Source: Seminavis robusta (taxonomy: Eukaryota > Bacillariophyta > Bacillariophyceae > Naviculales > Naviculaceae). From it: DNA of 64,000 nucleotides. The DNA lies in the NCBI GenBank assembly GCA_903772945.1, contig CAICTM010000243.1:1-64000 (forward strand), read 5' to 3'. This document shows, piece after piece, positions 53,750 to 64,000 of the stretch. Every line of letters starts with the position of its first letter. Position 1 is the first letter of the stretch. The notes below the pieces were generated by a model. It had not been told where the DNA came from and searched no databases. It saw only the letters and a list, made by a program, of their open reading frames with translations. The position numbers and the translations under genes were made by a program.

Positions 53750-54913
53750 CAAGAGTGTTTGTAATACGAAGGTGGGGTATCATAGAGGAGCACTCCTAGC
53801 TAGCCAGCTACAGTACTCAGAGCATGTTAATCCGTTAGAACCGTGGCCAATTATTTGATGCTGCCGGACAATGAAAGACACTATTATTCCGACTTGCCAG
53901 CAAGCCTGCCGGCTATGCTTCTTTGTAAAGGGCCTCTTAAAGGCTTTTCGAAATGAAGATTGCGGTTACGAATGATCATTGAGCGAATTCTCTAGTAGCT
54001 AGCTAGCTAGAGCCAGTTAGGATTGGGGCTGGGAACGCAATTGCGAAGGAGAGGCACATCTTGGTATGCAAGCAAATCAATGGAGGAAAGGGGGCTAGCT
54101 AGGGTACGTATGCGAAGGTGTGAAGGAGAAATTTTGCTGCTGTTGCCTGCGTGGGGATGACAGTCGCACAGTAGAAGAGCTCGAGTTACCGACCGGAACA
54201 TGTATGTACTCTACAGCCAGCTAGAAGACATCTTCAACCTGGAACCAGCCTTTGAGCCTTCGATCTGTTTGGTAGGTACTAGTACAGATAGTTGTGGCTC
54301 ATTCGTGAAAATGCAACTTGATTGTGCGGTGACCCGGCCAGCCATCCAGATCCAGAATGTGTTTGATGCTCCACGGAAGGTTGTCACTTTGCTTTCCTTG
54401 AAGCAAATCAAAGTAACAAGCTGGCTGTGCATGTCTGAAACCGAGGCATTGGCTCCCAAATCTTGGCCACCGTTGGTCTGTGTGGTCCCGGGAATGCCCT
54501 GGAATTCATTATTGACGTCGTCGTCATTGATGGTTGTTGTAGTAGCTGATCCACCACTGTGACGCCAAATGGGTTAGATTGATGTGGACTTACCCAAGTG
54601 TTCTCCAGCCCACATTTCCGCTCTTCTTGCAGATTGTCGAAGTGCCATCTCATTGGTACCGTGACATTGTATGATAGCACATCCTGGGGTACTGTTGCTA
54701 TGGGGCTAGTAGGAGGGTAGCAGTCGAGCGAATGTTGTCATTTCAAGCTGGCTGTGCCTCGTCCTACCTATGACGTCATTCTTGCTTGGTACCATTGACT
54801 TTTTAATTATATATACACAGAGAACTATCATATTTCCAGCCCCTTTAGTAGGACTGTCATCCTTCGAGCTTTTGATGAGAGGAGCCATCAACCATCACGC
54901 CACTGGTGCACAA
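53750..54913. other. gene-free stretch
   Basis: The plus ORF 54200-54562 has no recognisable domain and is probably chance. AGCTAGCTAGCTAG occurs at 53999-54012. Confidence 0.4.
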
Positions 54914-55939
54914 CTAACGACCCATTTTTCCATTCTGAAAGTCAACCATTGCCTGCCTTAACTGCTCCTGGGTGTTCATCACAAAAGGTCCTCGATGGGC
55001 GATGGGTTCATTCAGGGGTTCACCTCCCAAAATCATAATGCTGGTGCCAGGTTCCATCACACGAACCTTGAGCATAGCACTTCCATCTGTGCTCATCAAA
55101 GCCACGTCTTGGGGCCCCAACTGAGAAGCTTTCAAGTCTTCCACCTCACCACCGAGGACTTCCACACTTCCCATTCGAACAAACACAATACAATTGTGAT
55201 TTGCAGCAAAGGGAAACTCTACTTCGCTCCCTTCCTTGGGCAGGTTGACATCCCACATCTGTACAGGTGAGTAGGTTTTGGCGGCACCCTTGTTGTCACC
55301 CAGCTCTCCAGCAATGATGCGTGCTGTCCCAAGAGACTCTGAGTCCTCTTCTGCACCCAATGGTAGATTGACAACGGGAATGTTTTCATTCATGATCCCC
55401 TGGTATCCTGGCTTGGCCATTTTGTGCTTCTTGGGAAGATTTACCCACAACTGACACATCTCAAAAGTGCCTCCTTCCCGCGTTAACTTCTTGGAGTGGT
55501 ATTCTTGGTGAAGGATGCCACGTCCTGCTGTCATCCACTGGACATCCCCTTCCTTGATAACTCCACTTTTTCCTGTGGAATCATGGTGCTCCACTTCGCC
55601 TTGGAAGGCTAGAGTCACAGTTTCGAAACCCCTGTGTGGGTGCTGACCCACGCCTCTTGGCTTGCCCACCTTGGAAGAAAACTGCTTGGGGGCAGCGTAG
55701 TCGAACATGAGAAGCGGACTAATCTCCTCTTTGAAAGCGAGATCAGCAAAAACGGGGAATACATGGAAACCGTCACCCACCCAATGCTTGGGTGGACGTG
55801 GCATCACGCGCTTCACAGATCGGTATCGAGGGAGAGGGGACATCTTGATGCTTTGTTCTTGACAGGTGTTCGATGCGATCAATGCGCTTGTTGGCAAAAG
55901 AAGGCAAGATAGTGTTACGATACTGATGATAGCTTTCAT
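54914..55939 (-). CDS. pirin-family bicupin with N-terminal signal peptide
   Basis: The protein has 341 residues. It has the pirin cupin core: VGDGFHVFPVF, LLMFDYAAP, QHPHRGFETVTLAFQGEVEHHDS, the GDVQWMTAGRGILHQEY motif and LWVNLP. The iron ligands His-His (HPH), His and Glu (ILHQE) are all present. A C-terminal cupin half follows (NHNCIVFVRMGSVEVLGG ... APGTSIMILGGEP-like). Family members act as Fe-dependent redox sensors or quercetinases. Unlike the mostly nuclear or cytosolic pirins, this one begins with a hydrophobic leader MKAIISIVTLSCLLLPTSA, indicating entry to the ER or secretion. A typical AF plastid motif is not evident (ALIAS). Intronless. A repeated palindrome lies just upstream. 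Confidence 0.92.
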   Translation of the reverse strand: MKAIISIVTLSCLLLPTSALIASNTCQEQSIKMSPLPRYRSVKRVMPRPPKHWVGDGFHVFPVFADLAFKEEISPLLMFDYAAPKQFSSKVGKPRGVGQHPHRGFETVTLAFQGEVEHHDSTGKSGVIKEGDVQWMTAGRGILHQEYHSKKLTREGGTFEMCQLWVNLPKKHKMAKPGYQGIMNENIPVVNLPLGAEEDSESLGTARIIAGELGDNKGAAKTYSPVQMWDVNLPKEGSEVEFPFAANHNCIVFVRMGSVEVLGGEVEDLKASQLGPQDVALMSTDGSAMLKVRVMEPGTSIMILGGEPLNEPIAHRGPFVMNTQEQLRQAMVDFQNGKMGR

Positions 55940-56016
55940 CGAAGTTTTTTGTTTTGGTTTATGATCTCTTCAGGCGGTTGCTTCCTCTTGTTTTTCTCGG
56001 ACCAGCTCAGGTCGGC

Positions 56017-56089
56017 GACACCGGCATCCGTCGGTGATGTTGCGAAAAGTGGGAGACACCGGCATCCGTCGGTGATGTTGCGAAAAGTG
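56017..56089. promoter_or_regulatory. two perfect 35-bp direct repeats, each with an inverted CACCG/CGGTG pair
   Basis: The unit at 56017-56051 is repeated exactly at 56055-56089 (period 38 bp). Within each unit CACCG and CGGTG flank GCATCCGT, forming a dyad. The pair begins 78 bp upstream of the pirin start codon, where promoter elements are expected. A role as transcription-factor sites is inferred. Confidence 0.55.
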
Positions 56090-56357
56090 ATTGATTCAAA
56101 TTTTACAATTGAGTAATTGTGAAATGTAAATTTGAAAGTAAAGGCGTTACTAGTACAATATTTTTTTTAATAGTTTCAAACTGGTAGTTTCGTGAAAAAT
56201 AAAGCAGAAAATGACCCTTCCGGTACAGTTCACCCGAAAACGGCGGGAGTTTCCGGGGGATGGGCAAATCTTGCAATAGCCCTGAATTGTAATGGAGTGT
56301 GACTCGCCAAAATCAGTTAAAAAGACGAAATTCGTATTTTTGCCGGAAGATACATTT

Positions 56358-56497
56358 AATTGGATTGCATTGGATTGGATTGCATTGAATTGGATTGAAT
56401 TGGATTCCAAATAGTACTGTTATTTGTATAGTAAGCTGTAATTCAATGCAATCCAATCTAATCCAATCTAATCCAATGCAATCCAATCAAATCCAAT
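56358..56497. repeat. inverted array of ATTGGATT-type units forming a long hairpin
   Basis: The left arm (56358-56407) is built of ATTGGATTGCATTGGATT-like units. The right arm (56440-56497) is built of the complements (AATGCAATCCAATCTAATCC). About 32 bases separate them, so a stem of ~50 bp with few mismatches is possible. Confidence 0.8.
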
Positions 56498-57591
56498 AGA
56501 GAAAAACAGCCAAAGTGAAAGATTGGCTTAGCGCACACAATTTTTACAAAAACGCTCTAACAAATTCAACACAGAGCCATGGGCAAGTTTGCTCATCCCC
56601 CCGGGCGTGGCAGCTGACGCTGTTAATAATTCCTTCCGCCTTCCAAGAACCCAACGAACGAGGCTCCGACGAATCGAATCGAGTCGAATCGAATCAGAAT
56701 CGAATCGAATCAGCCTGAAGACCAAGAAAGAAAGGTCGCAATGTGTGGCATCGGCGCCTCCCATCGGTTTCGGCCGTGTCGCCTTGGCTGTTAGGCAAGT
56801 GAAGGCGGCAGTCGAAATCAGAATTCCCTTTCAATCGAGGGAGCGATAGTCAACTGTCCAGCAGGGATGATTCGATCTCTCGGAAATGCGATGCGTTGCT
56901 TGCAATTTGCCCCAGCCTGTGAGCCACCTTGAGTACTGAGCGCGTTGCTGCTGGTACCACCAGTAGCATCGCTGCACGCTGAGTGAAGCAACTTGCAAGC
57001 CAATGGAGGAACCTGGGGATAGTGTCTCGATGCAAGCTCGAAAATATGTGCGGTTTCTGTCTTGTGAAACCAGGAAGGCGGAAGCGGCAGTTGAATACAT
57101 CAGGGTGAGGAACCGTCTTTGCCTGGTGCAGACTGAGACTCAGCTGTCGCATGTGATTGCGGGCTAGCAACTTGCATTGCAACGTCTGCGAGGCAGTAAT
57201 AGTTGTTTGTTTGGCTTCTACACTATTCTTTACATTCATAAGTATAGACTGATTCTACTTTTGTACCGTACCTTTTGCCACAACACTTTGTGCAGCGCGC
57301 TTCTGTGCCTTTCTCGTATTCGCTTCGTCTTAGGCTGCAACCAGCTCTCAGGAAACGAGACTCGCCCAGTCAAAGCAAGGAACAGATTAGTGACTGTAGT
57401 CTAACTCCTTCGCAGCCTGTTCCGTTTCTTGCTTGGCTGCAGCAGCGACCTCTTCGGTTTTGAATTGGGTGGAGTGTCAAGGTGCAAACCCAAGAGTGCG
57501 CGCACACGGTAGCTGATGAGCGGGCGCCATGACGTACTTCCACTTCCACTCCTGGTATTCGCCTTCGTCTTGAGTTTCAAACTTGTCCTAA

Positions 57592-59769
57592 CTAAAAGCA
57601 ACTGACACCGCAGTTCCAGTAACTCCTTGGCTTCTTTTCGACGGGATGCTGTTTCGCAGCCCTTGCCTTGAGCGTTTCCTGAGCCAATATCATCTGTTTG
57701 TCATGTGACAGGGTTGCCAGGGCTTCGCAAGCAACCTCGGATATCGCTTCGTCAGTGGCAAAGCGGGCCAAGGCAGCGTTGATAAGACTAACTCCTCCAT
57801 TACCATTGATGACATTAGCATTTTCCGTTTTGCTAGCAAGCTTCCACAGAGCCATGCAGGCAGCTTCTTGTACATTGATATCTTCCTCGTGGCGTTTCAT
57901 CCCTGACAGGATGAGTTCAATGCCACCTTCCTTTCGAATCGTATCCGAAAAGGGTCGGGCCATTTTGGCTATGATAAGGAAGATCTGCTGAACAACGACA
58001 GGGTCGCTGCCGTGCCTTCGGACAACATTCAGCAAGAGTTCCATCCCTCCTTCCGACATGAGACCAGCTGCCACAGCGTTTCCTTCAGACTGGGAAAGAT
58101 GCTGAATCAACGTTGTCCCATGACGCTGCACTTCCTTGTTGAGACTACATGTCTCTAAACTCTTGGTGATGACTTCCAACCCATACAAGGTGGCGATCTT
58201 GGCTCGATTCCTCTGACTGGTCTTGCATAGGATGCAGAGCAATGCCATGCCCTGGCTCTGCATCTTTTCGTTCTTACGAAAGAGCAGCATCATGGCAAGA
58301 ACCCGTTCCATTGAAACAGTCATTGCAACTTCTTCATCGAGCGCTGCATCGTGAACGGATGACGTAATGTTGATCAGAATATCAAAAGCACATTCGATAA
58401 CTTCGGTATTATCATCGTGGTTTTTGAGTGTCCGACGGATCCAGTCCAAGCCGCCTCGGTGCACAATGCTCCGACTGCAATCGGGACATTCCGAAGCAAT
58501 GGAGGCCAATGCACGGCATGCCATGCGCTGAAGCCTCGCAGCTTTAGGATGATCCTTCATGGCGTGAAGAATCGCAGTGGTGGCAAGCTTGGCATTATCT
58601 CCAAAGGCTTGTTTGCCGCGGTTGTTATTCCGGGTAATGCATTCAATGGCCCTACAAGCTTCCTTTTGCAAGTCTTCTTCGGCTCGGTGTTTCTCCATTG
58701 CAATCAAGATCTTATCACACCCACCCTTGTCAACAATCGATTCGACATTGGGTAGACCCTTGGTCGCCATTTCAGCGAGAGCTTTACAGCCTCGAGTTTG
58801 GATCTTATTATTGTTTCCGAACCGCTTCATCGCATTGATGATGGAGAGGTCGGCGCCCTGTATAACGAGTTCATGGTTCTTGATTCGCAGAGCGAACTCC
58901 AAGACGATTGTCGCTGCTTCTTTCTCATCTTTGGTCTCTCTTAGTTGCATCACCAATACTTCGAGGCGTTCTGTCGATAGTTTGAAGTCAGGAGCAGAGG
59001 CCGAAGAAGCTGCCGTTCTCCGAGACGCCGCAGTGGAAGATGACTTTAGGGCGTGATGCTCAGCGCTTCTATAGGATGGGGAAGACTCCACACAACTGCT
59101 GTCATCTGCATTCGACCCTGATAGCGTCAGAGAATGCAATGCTCTGATTGCCAATGCCTTGCTATTGCTTTTCGCACCCCCTCCCCGAAGCGGATGCTGT
59201 GGTGGATGCCTTGCGTGTCTCTGCTTTGTCTTGGTTTGCTGCTTGGGCGGCGCTTGATCTCGAATGGGAGATGGTTGACGTGATTCGTCCTTGTTGACTG
59301 TGGTGACGCCGTCCAGAGATGAGACTGCTGTTGTCAAGGTCTGCTCACCGCTTGCATCGTATGTCTCTGAAGAAAAATGACGAGTCGATGCATATGGGCT
59401 ACTTGTCTGAGTCGTGTCATTCAGTGAAAGCACTTTCGCCGTATTGATTTCTAGCGATTTCTTTTTTGGTGGCAGCTTTTGCTTCATCTCAACCTTCACG
59501 CTTGTCGGAGGTCGGACGCAGTCTGCCATCATCTCCAAATTGGTCGTTGATACGGGATCGTCATCAATTGTGCCATGCCAAGTGTGGGCGTCCGAGTGCT
59601 TTGATGTCTTCTTTGCCGAGCTCTTAGATCTTGGAGAGTTGCGTCCACGAGAGCTACCCCTTGCCGATCGCGCTGCCGATACTGCTATCGATGGGGTGCC
59701 GATACCGGTATCCTTCATGGTCTCTTGATCTTTCTTGCTTTTGGTGGATGAGATGTGATATGGTGGCAA
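57592..59769 (-). CDS. armadillo-repeat protein
   Basis: The protein has 725 residues. The first ~270 are Ser/Lys/Pro-rich and disordered. From ~275 to 705 there are about ten ARM repeats, seen as recurrent GGxxxIxxAMxxH, VQxxACxALxxLA and NxxxIxxxGG blocks, for example IVDKGGCDKILIAMEKHRAEEDLQKEACRAI, IVHRGGLDWIRRTL and MSEGGMELLLNVVRRHGSDPVVVQQ. The C-terminus is short and Cys-containing (NCGVSCF), and the last residues do not form a CaaX box. ARM solenoids are protein-interaction scaffolds. No kinase, U-box or other catalytic domain is fused, so a specific role cannot be assigned. Intronless. Confidence 0.9.
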   Translation of the reverse strand: MPPYHISSTKSKKDQETMKDTGIGTPSIAVSAARSARGSSRGRNSPRSKSSAKKTSKHSDAHTWHGTIDDDPVSTTNLEMMADCVRPPTSVKVEMKQKLPPKKKSLEINTAKVLSLNDTTQTSSPYASTRHFSSETYDASGEQTLTTAVSSLDGVTTVNKDESRQPSPIRDQAPPKQQTKTKQRHARHPPQHPLRGGGAKSNSKALAIRALHSLTLSGSNADDSSCVESSPSYRSAEHHALKSSSTAASRRTAASSASAPDFKLSTERLEVLVMQLRETKDEKEAATIVLEFALRIKNHELVIQGADLSIINAMKRFGNNNKIQTRGCKALAEMATKGLPNVESIVDKGGCDKILIAMEKHRAEEDLQKEACRAIECITRNNNRGKQAFGDNAKLATTAILHAMKDHPKAARLQRMACRALASIASECPDCSRSIVHRGGLDWIRRTLKNHDDNTEVIECAFDILINITSSVHDAALDEEVAMTVSMERVLAMMLLFRKNEKMQSQGMALLCILCKTSQRNRAKIATLYGLEVITKSLETCSLNKEVQRHGTTLIQHLSQSEGNAVAAGLMSEGGMELLLNVVRRHGSDPVVVQQIFLIIAKMARPFSDTIRKEGGIELILSGMKRHEEDINVQEAACMALWKLASKTENANVINGNGGVSLINAALARFATDEAISEVACEALATLSHDKQMILAQETLKARAAKQHPVEKKPRSYWNCGVSCF

Positions 59770-62323
59770 TCAAGCTCGAAGAATGAGCGATAGTCTGCGG
59801 ATCGGTGCTGTTGGGGTCCACGTGATGATAATTATCTTCCGCTTCCTCTAAATACCATCGCTGTCACCCGCTGCTTGCCTAATTACCCGTCGCTAAACCA
59901 TCCGTTTCAACGCCCGCCAAAATTTGAGATGCAAATGCTCACGTTTTGGTTTTATTTCCATCTTTCCCTTGACACTTTTACGGTACGACTGTAACAGGTA
60001 CCAGGTACCGGTTCCTGGTGGTACCGGTACTCACTTCCAGTACCCAACTTGTTGCATGGCCATGGGTGGCAGAACCTCCCAATTTGAGTGATTTCACTAT
60101 CATTGATGCGATAATACACTCATCAGTATGAAAATTGAGTTATCTCAAAGCAGGTTCAAAGTTGCGTGGTTCGTCCATGTAGTGGGTATGCAGGGGAAAT
60201 CCACGAATTCAATTGGATCCCACGAGTTAGATCGTTAGATCCAATGAGACCGAATAAAACCACGGGCCTTGTCAAGAAAAAGTGGGATCTCTTTGCAATT
60301 ATAGAAGCTAGATGTACATTTACTGCAGGAAGTTGAAGACGATGAAGCAAAATGGAAATCTACGTGATTAAAACAGCACGTACAAGAAAGCTGTGGCACT
60401 GTGTCCCCCCAAGCTACAGATCGAAATCTCGCAATACCTGGAGAGAAGGGCACAGACGCCAAGAATCCACCTCCACCATCGCATCAATATAATCAAGCAT
60501 AAGAAATGACGTTCACCTGTTGCTGACGTGCAGATGGACTTATTAGGACGACTGAGACAGGAATAATCCTGTCGTTCCACAGCATTTAAGGTTATGTGTT
60601 TCAAGGAACTTTTCCCTTCCAGCTCGTGACGATGTGAGTACTGGTGACCCTATCAACTTACTGCAGTAATTCTCTTCTGGATCGGCTTGAAAGAAAGAAT
60701 GCAACAGCAAAAGGTGCGTCTGCAGAAGCCGAGTGGATGGGACAATGACCACGTGACTTCCACCGTTGGCCCGACATTACCCGGAAATCAGTGCCTAATG
60801 GATTCGTGAAGAGTGCAATTGATTCGATTCCGACCTGCCTTTTCTCAGCAAATGAATGAGCTGATGATTGCCGAATAATATCAGTACTGGTACAATTGCA
60901 TTCCCGAATACTGGTTGCACTGCAGTCGAAGAAGTCAAGAACAACAATCCAAACTGAAGCTGTACGCTGTACGTATGGCGTCCGATGTCTGCGGGAAGGA
61001 ATCTACCAAATGAGGACTTGACATCAAGTATCGACTGCTGCATCAGTCAGCGTCTTCAATTCCAGCAAAGGCGTGCGAGTATGGCTTTGCTGGAACAGAC
61101 AGTCCCGGTGGGAGATCGATTCTTGGCTGCTGTCCCTCCCACCTTTGGGTGCTGCTGCTTGGCGCTGTTGCTTGTTCTTGGCCACGCTTCTGATTTGGCT
61201 TGTATTGGCTGACAATCAATGTTTCTTTGCATTCTGTCATCGCAAAAAGTAAGTCGCGGACTGCCGGAAAACAAGTGGGAGCAGGAGTCATAATCAACAA
61301 TCAGCCATCCACTTTATTGCTACCCACCAACAGACGAAGAGATTGATAACAGAGTATGGACTTCTTCTATTACTAGTTCTGTCTATGGGTAAGTGTGACC
61401 CATCTTTTGTGGCGACCAGTAGATGTGGGAGTCGACAGGATACAATGGGGCTGATATGGCTGGGTGACATACCATTCCTTTCGCTGTTTTGGATTCGAGA
61501 TGGATGGAGTTGACAAATGCGGAGCCTTCGTGTCGATTAGTGAAATCTTCTGGCAAGCTTAAATTACTAAATTACCTCCGTTTGGTTACTGGATGATAAG
61601 GTGAGACTGCAGCACTCTATTACTCCAGAGTAGTGGTGTAAGACGTTGTGCAATGCACGTGTTGAAAGTCCGGCATTGTTTTTCATCTTCAAGCCGCTCG
61701 AACTGGGAATGAACCGAACTTTTCTTCTTGATGCGGTCGCCTTCAAGACATCATGCGCGCTCTTGATTTGGTTTTTGGCTGGCACCATCCTGAACAGAGT
61801 ACGTAGTATGAAGATTTAGTACGGACGGATACTTCCAAACAACTGTGATTGACCTCTCAGGGCCTAGATGATTTAATAACCACTTCAATGATGAATTCAT
61901 TCCTCCAGAATTATAATCATCAAGGTACCCCAACCGTTCCAGTCGCACACCGAAACACACTTCTCACCAGTCGACAAAAGTGCTTTGAAATTAGATGGGG
62001 TATTTTGCTACGTTGGTAATCAAAGCTTACCTCAACCTCAACCTTTTTTACCTGTCAACAGGCGATTGCGTGAGTTGTGGAGCTATTAATACAGTAGATC
62101 CTTCGACCCAAGGAGGGGGCAAAAAGCTATAGTTTTAGGTCGTCCTGATACCTGTCAACACAAACCAAAAACATGATTGGGCTAGCTGTGTACTAATAGC
62201 CAAACAACCGCAAGCAAAGCGCAAAAGCACCTCGAAGCAAAGCATCCAAAGCAAAAGGATCCTGAACCAAAACAAACAACATCAAAAGATATCTCATAAA
62301 ACAAATCGAAGGATCAATCAAGA
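59770..62323. other. gene-free stretch, ~2.5 kb
   Basis: No supported gene. A cluster of GGTACCAGGTACCGG-type palindromes lies at 59994-60030. Short ORFs throughout lack family features. Confidence 0.45.
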
Positions 62324-63521
62324 ATGCACCACTTTGAATACACTCCTCTCATCACCATGATGCAAAAGTCTGAAGAAGAGTCTCCCGTGAAGATCGCGTT
62401 TGACACCGAGGCCAAGAAGACAAGCGGAGGAAACGATGACAATAATACAGATACGAAAATGGAGGCTACCAAGACGAAATCTGAAGAGACGGAGAAGCAC
62501 ATGAAGCAAATCAACACCTTAGCCGAGAAGGGAAAGTCCAACTTGGACATTCAGCGGGAAAAGGGCTTGAAGACTGGCTTTGCCCCTGGTCCTCTGGATG
62601 TCATTTGCGCCAGGGGCAGCGCCGCGAGAAGACACGCTGGCAATGTTCGATTCATTGCGATTGTAGACTCCCACCTGGCAGAATACAAACAGGCAAAAAA
62701 CAAACTTGAGAAGTCCATCATCGTATCCTCCGTCGTCTCCTCCATCCGAGAGGCGAGCCCCGATGGCGGTTTCGTCAAGAAGGATGCCAATGGTGTCTGG
62801 ATCGAGGCAGGAGACTATGCTGCCAGAGAAAAAGTTGGTCAAAGGTACGTTCCACCTTGTGCTTCGTGTTCTCCAATGTCGCCTGCCTTCACAGTCGTCT
62901 TACACACTTGCTGCTGCCTCCATTGTTACCATCAACAGACTCCGAGACCTCATTGGAAACCGCTACTCATCGAGCTCCAGGTCCAAGAAACGCCGCCGCA
63001 ATGCCGACACTGCCAACTTGATTGACCGTGTTGACAATATTGTCCAGCGCTCTGTCGATGGCAAGGCATTGTCTGAACGTGTCGAAGAGCTCATGGCCGA
63101 AGGAGGCTCCGAAAAGACCGACGCTGAGGTGCAAGAGATCTTCAACAAGGCCAACTGCGAGCTCTTGGCCAAGTTCAAGCAACAGGAACTCGCCAAGAGG
63201 CAGATTCATGATCAGCAGTTGGCAACCCGTCAACAGTACGAGGCCATTCAGCAACTGACAGGCCAAGGAGTGGCACAGCAATTGGATGCGGTGGAAACAC
63301 AAGACCACAAACGATCCAAAAGCACAACTACCGGTGCCCAGCCATGCCAGGGCATGCTCTCCTCTGTTTCAAACGACATTGAACCCTTGAGTATGGATGA
63401 TCGTCTTTTCTACGAACCGGTCAAGTTCTCCAATGACGAGGAAGAGAGCCTTGTTAGGGCCCTTAGCGACGACGAGGATGACGACAACAAATCCTTCAAA
63501 GGAAAGAGTGCTGCTGTTTAA
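62324..63521 (+). CDS. DUF6824-domain protein, two exons
   Basis: Exons 62324-62844 and 62939-63521 flank a 94-bp intron (GTACGT...CAACAG). The join restores AREKVGQR|LRDLIGNRY and gives 367 residues. The DUF6824 domain covers ~90-185: GPLDVICARGSAARRHAGNVRFIAIVD, then a Lys-rich helix, IVSSVVSSIREASPDGGFVKKD, GVWIEAGDYAAREKVGQ. In most members the motif reads DVLFGRG; here VICARG is the equivalent. A basic RSKKRRR patch follows (possible nuclear signal), then coiled-coil-like Gln/Lys helices (AKFKQQELAKRQIHDQQ) and an acidic end (SDDEDDDNKSF). The family is widespread in diatoms and often combined with DNA-binding features, but its function is undetermined. The leader before the ATG is A-rich. 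Confidence 0.85.
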
Positions 63522-64000
63522 GTGGACAAACCAAACAAGCCTTGCATCAAAAGTAGTGGAGCATGGCAAACTAGCTTCAAACCACTCAAATATTTGGTCT
63601 GACAAACAGCCTCCAGACTGTCACTCGACTTCATACCGGTCCGACCCATGATATCACGCACTCTGACTTATCTGCTTCCTATAACCTATAACTCCGACGC
63701 TCAGAGTTTCCTTCACGCCTCCGGGCTCCGGGTGCCACGATGGTACCAGTAGCAACCGACATACATATGATGATAACTAATATTGACTAATGACACAGAA
63801 GAACAAAACCTAGTTAGTTAGACTGATTACGATTAGTATCGTATAGAATAACTAACTGATCCATCCATCCATGAGCTTTACTATTGGCGGTCGCATCATC
63901 TACACAACACATCGGCAAACGAAGAAAAGACAAAGAAACGGTTCGTCAGCTGAGGGTTCGCGTTCTCAAAAAGATCCAACCGCGACTACTTTTGGCTTCA
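63522..64000. other. gene-free stretch to the window edge
   Basis: 3' flank of the DUF6824 gene. No gene or structured element is seen. Confidence 0.45.

Larger units (their letters stand above)
55940..57591. other. gene-free stretch with several simple repeats
   Basis: Besides the two promoter repeats it holds an ATTGGATT inverted array (56358-56497) and a CGAATCGAATC array (56668-56713). The short ORFs through 57600 carry no motif. Confidence 0.45.

Noticed and set aside
54200-54562. 120-codon plus-strand ORF
   Set aside because: No recognisable motif and an isolated position; kept only as part of a gene-free stretch.
1-64000. tRNA, rRNA, snRNA genes and CRISPR arrays
   Set aside because: I looked for T-loop/anticodon arm signatures, 5S and U6-like sequence and regular direct repeats with unique spacers and saw none convincing; a covariance-model scan would be decisive.

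Overview
The window looks like nuclear DNA from a diatom, probably a raphid pennate. This is inferred from the gene families: a heat-shock factor, a TAZ zinc-finger protein, a DUF6824 protein, a cAMP-receptor-type GPCR, a fused HisH-HisF enzyme, a signal-peptide/AF-type plastid presequence, and GT-AG introns mostly of 74-122 bp. I found no rRNA, tRNA, CRISPR array or bacterial-type operon. Exon joins were made by eye from splice signals, reading frame and family conservation.

Region by region. 1-2131: decayed 5' part of an LTR retrotransposon (minus strand; gag broken by frameshifts) whose putative LTR contains a ~300-bp foldback. 2810-7336: a seven-helix receptor and a membrane-anchored protein with two solute-binding-like domains. 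7603-12214: a complete DNA transposon with perfect 46-bp terminal inverted repeats, a 3-bp CAG target duplication, subterminal CTCCCTTA arrays and three genes, including a DDE transposase with one in-frame stop. A 389-bp MITE with the same termini and a related internal repeat lies at 53358-53746. 12875-15037: a doubtful small gene and a plastid-targeted protein. 15573-24189: a vesicle-traffic neighbourhood with a MIT/coiled-coil gene, an IST1 gene, an LGYG-repeat protein, an HMCES/SRAP DNA-crosslink protein and an intronless second IST1 gene. Between the MIT and IST1 genes is a chimeric scar made of a copied IST1 3' end joined to a copied piece of the gene at 24348-26936.

24348-38858: a large protein of unknown function, an ABCG half-transporter with a cysteine-rich lumenal domain, a TALE homeodomain-RING fusion, a TAZ zinc-finger protein, and the RNA polymerase III subunit RPC6. 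38967-41338: a dead pogo-like transposon next to the RPC6 5' end. 41786-51355: an HSF with a 15-nt microexon, HisHF and a Mei2-like RNA-binding protein. 53358-59769: the MITE, a pirin with a signal peptide and a duplicated promoter palindrome, and an ARM-repeat protein. 62324-63521: a DUF6824 protein. Gene-free stretches between these are rich in CTAG runs and GGTACCGGTACC-type palindromes.

The most notable items are the three-gene transposon and its MITE, the chimeric duplication, the IST1 retrocopy candidate, the homeodomain-RING fusion and the HSF microexon.
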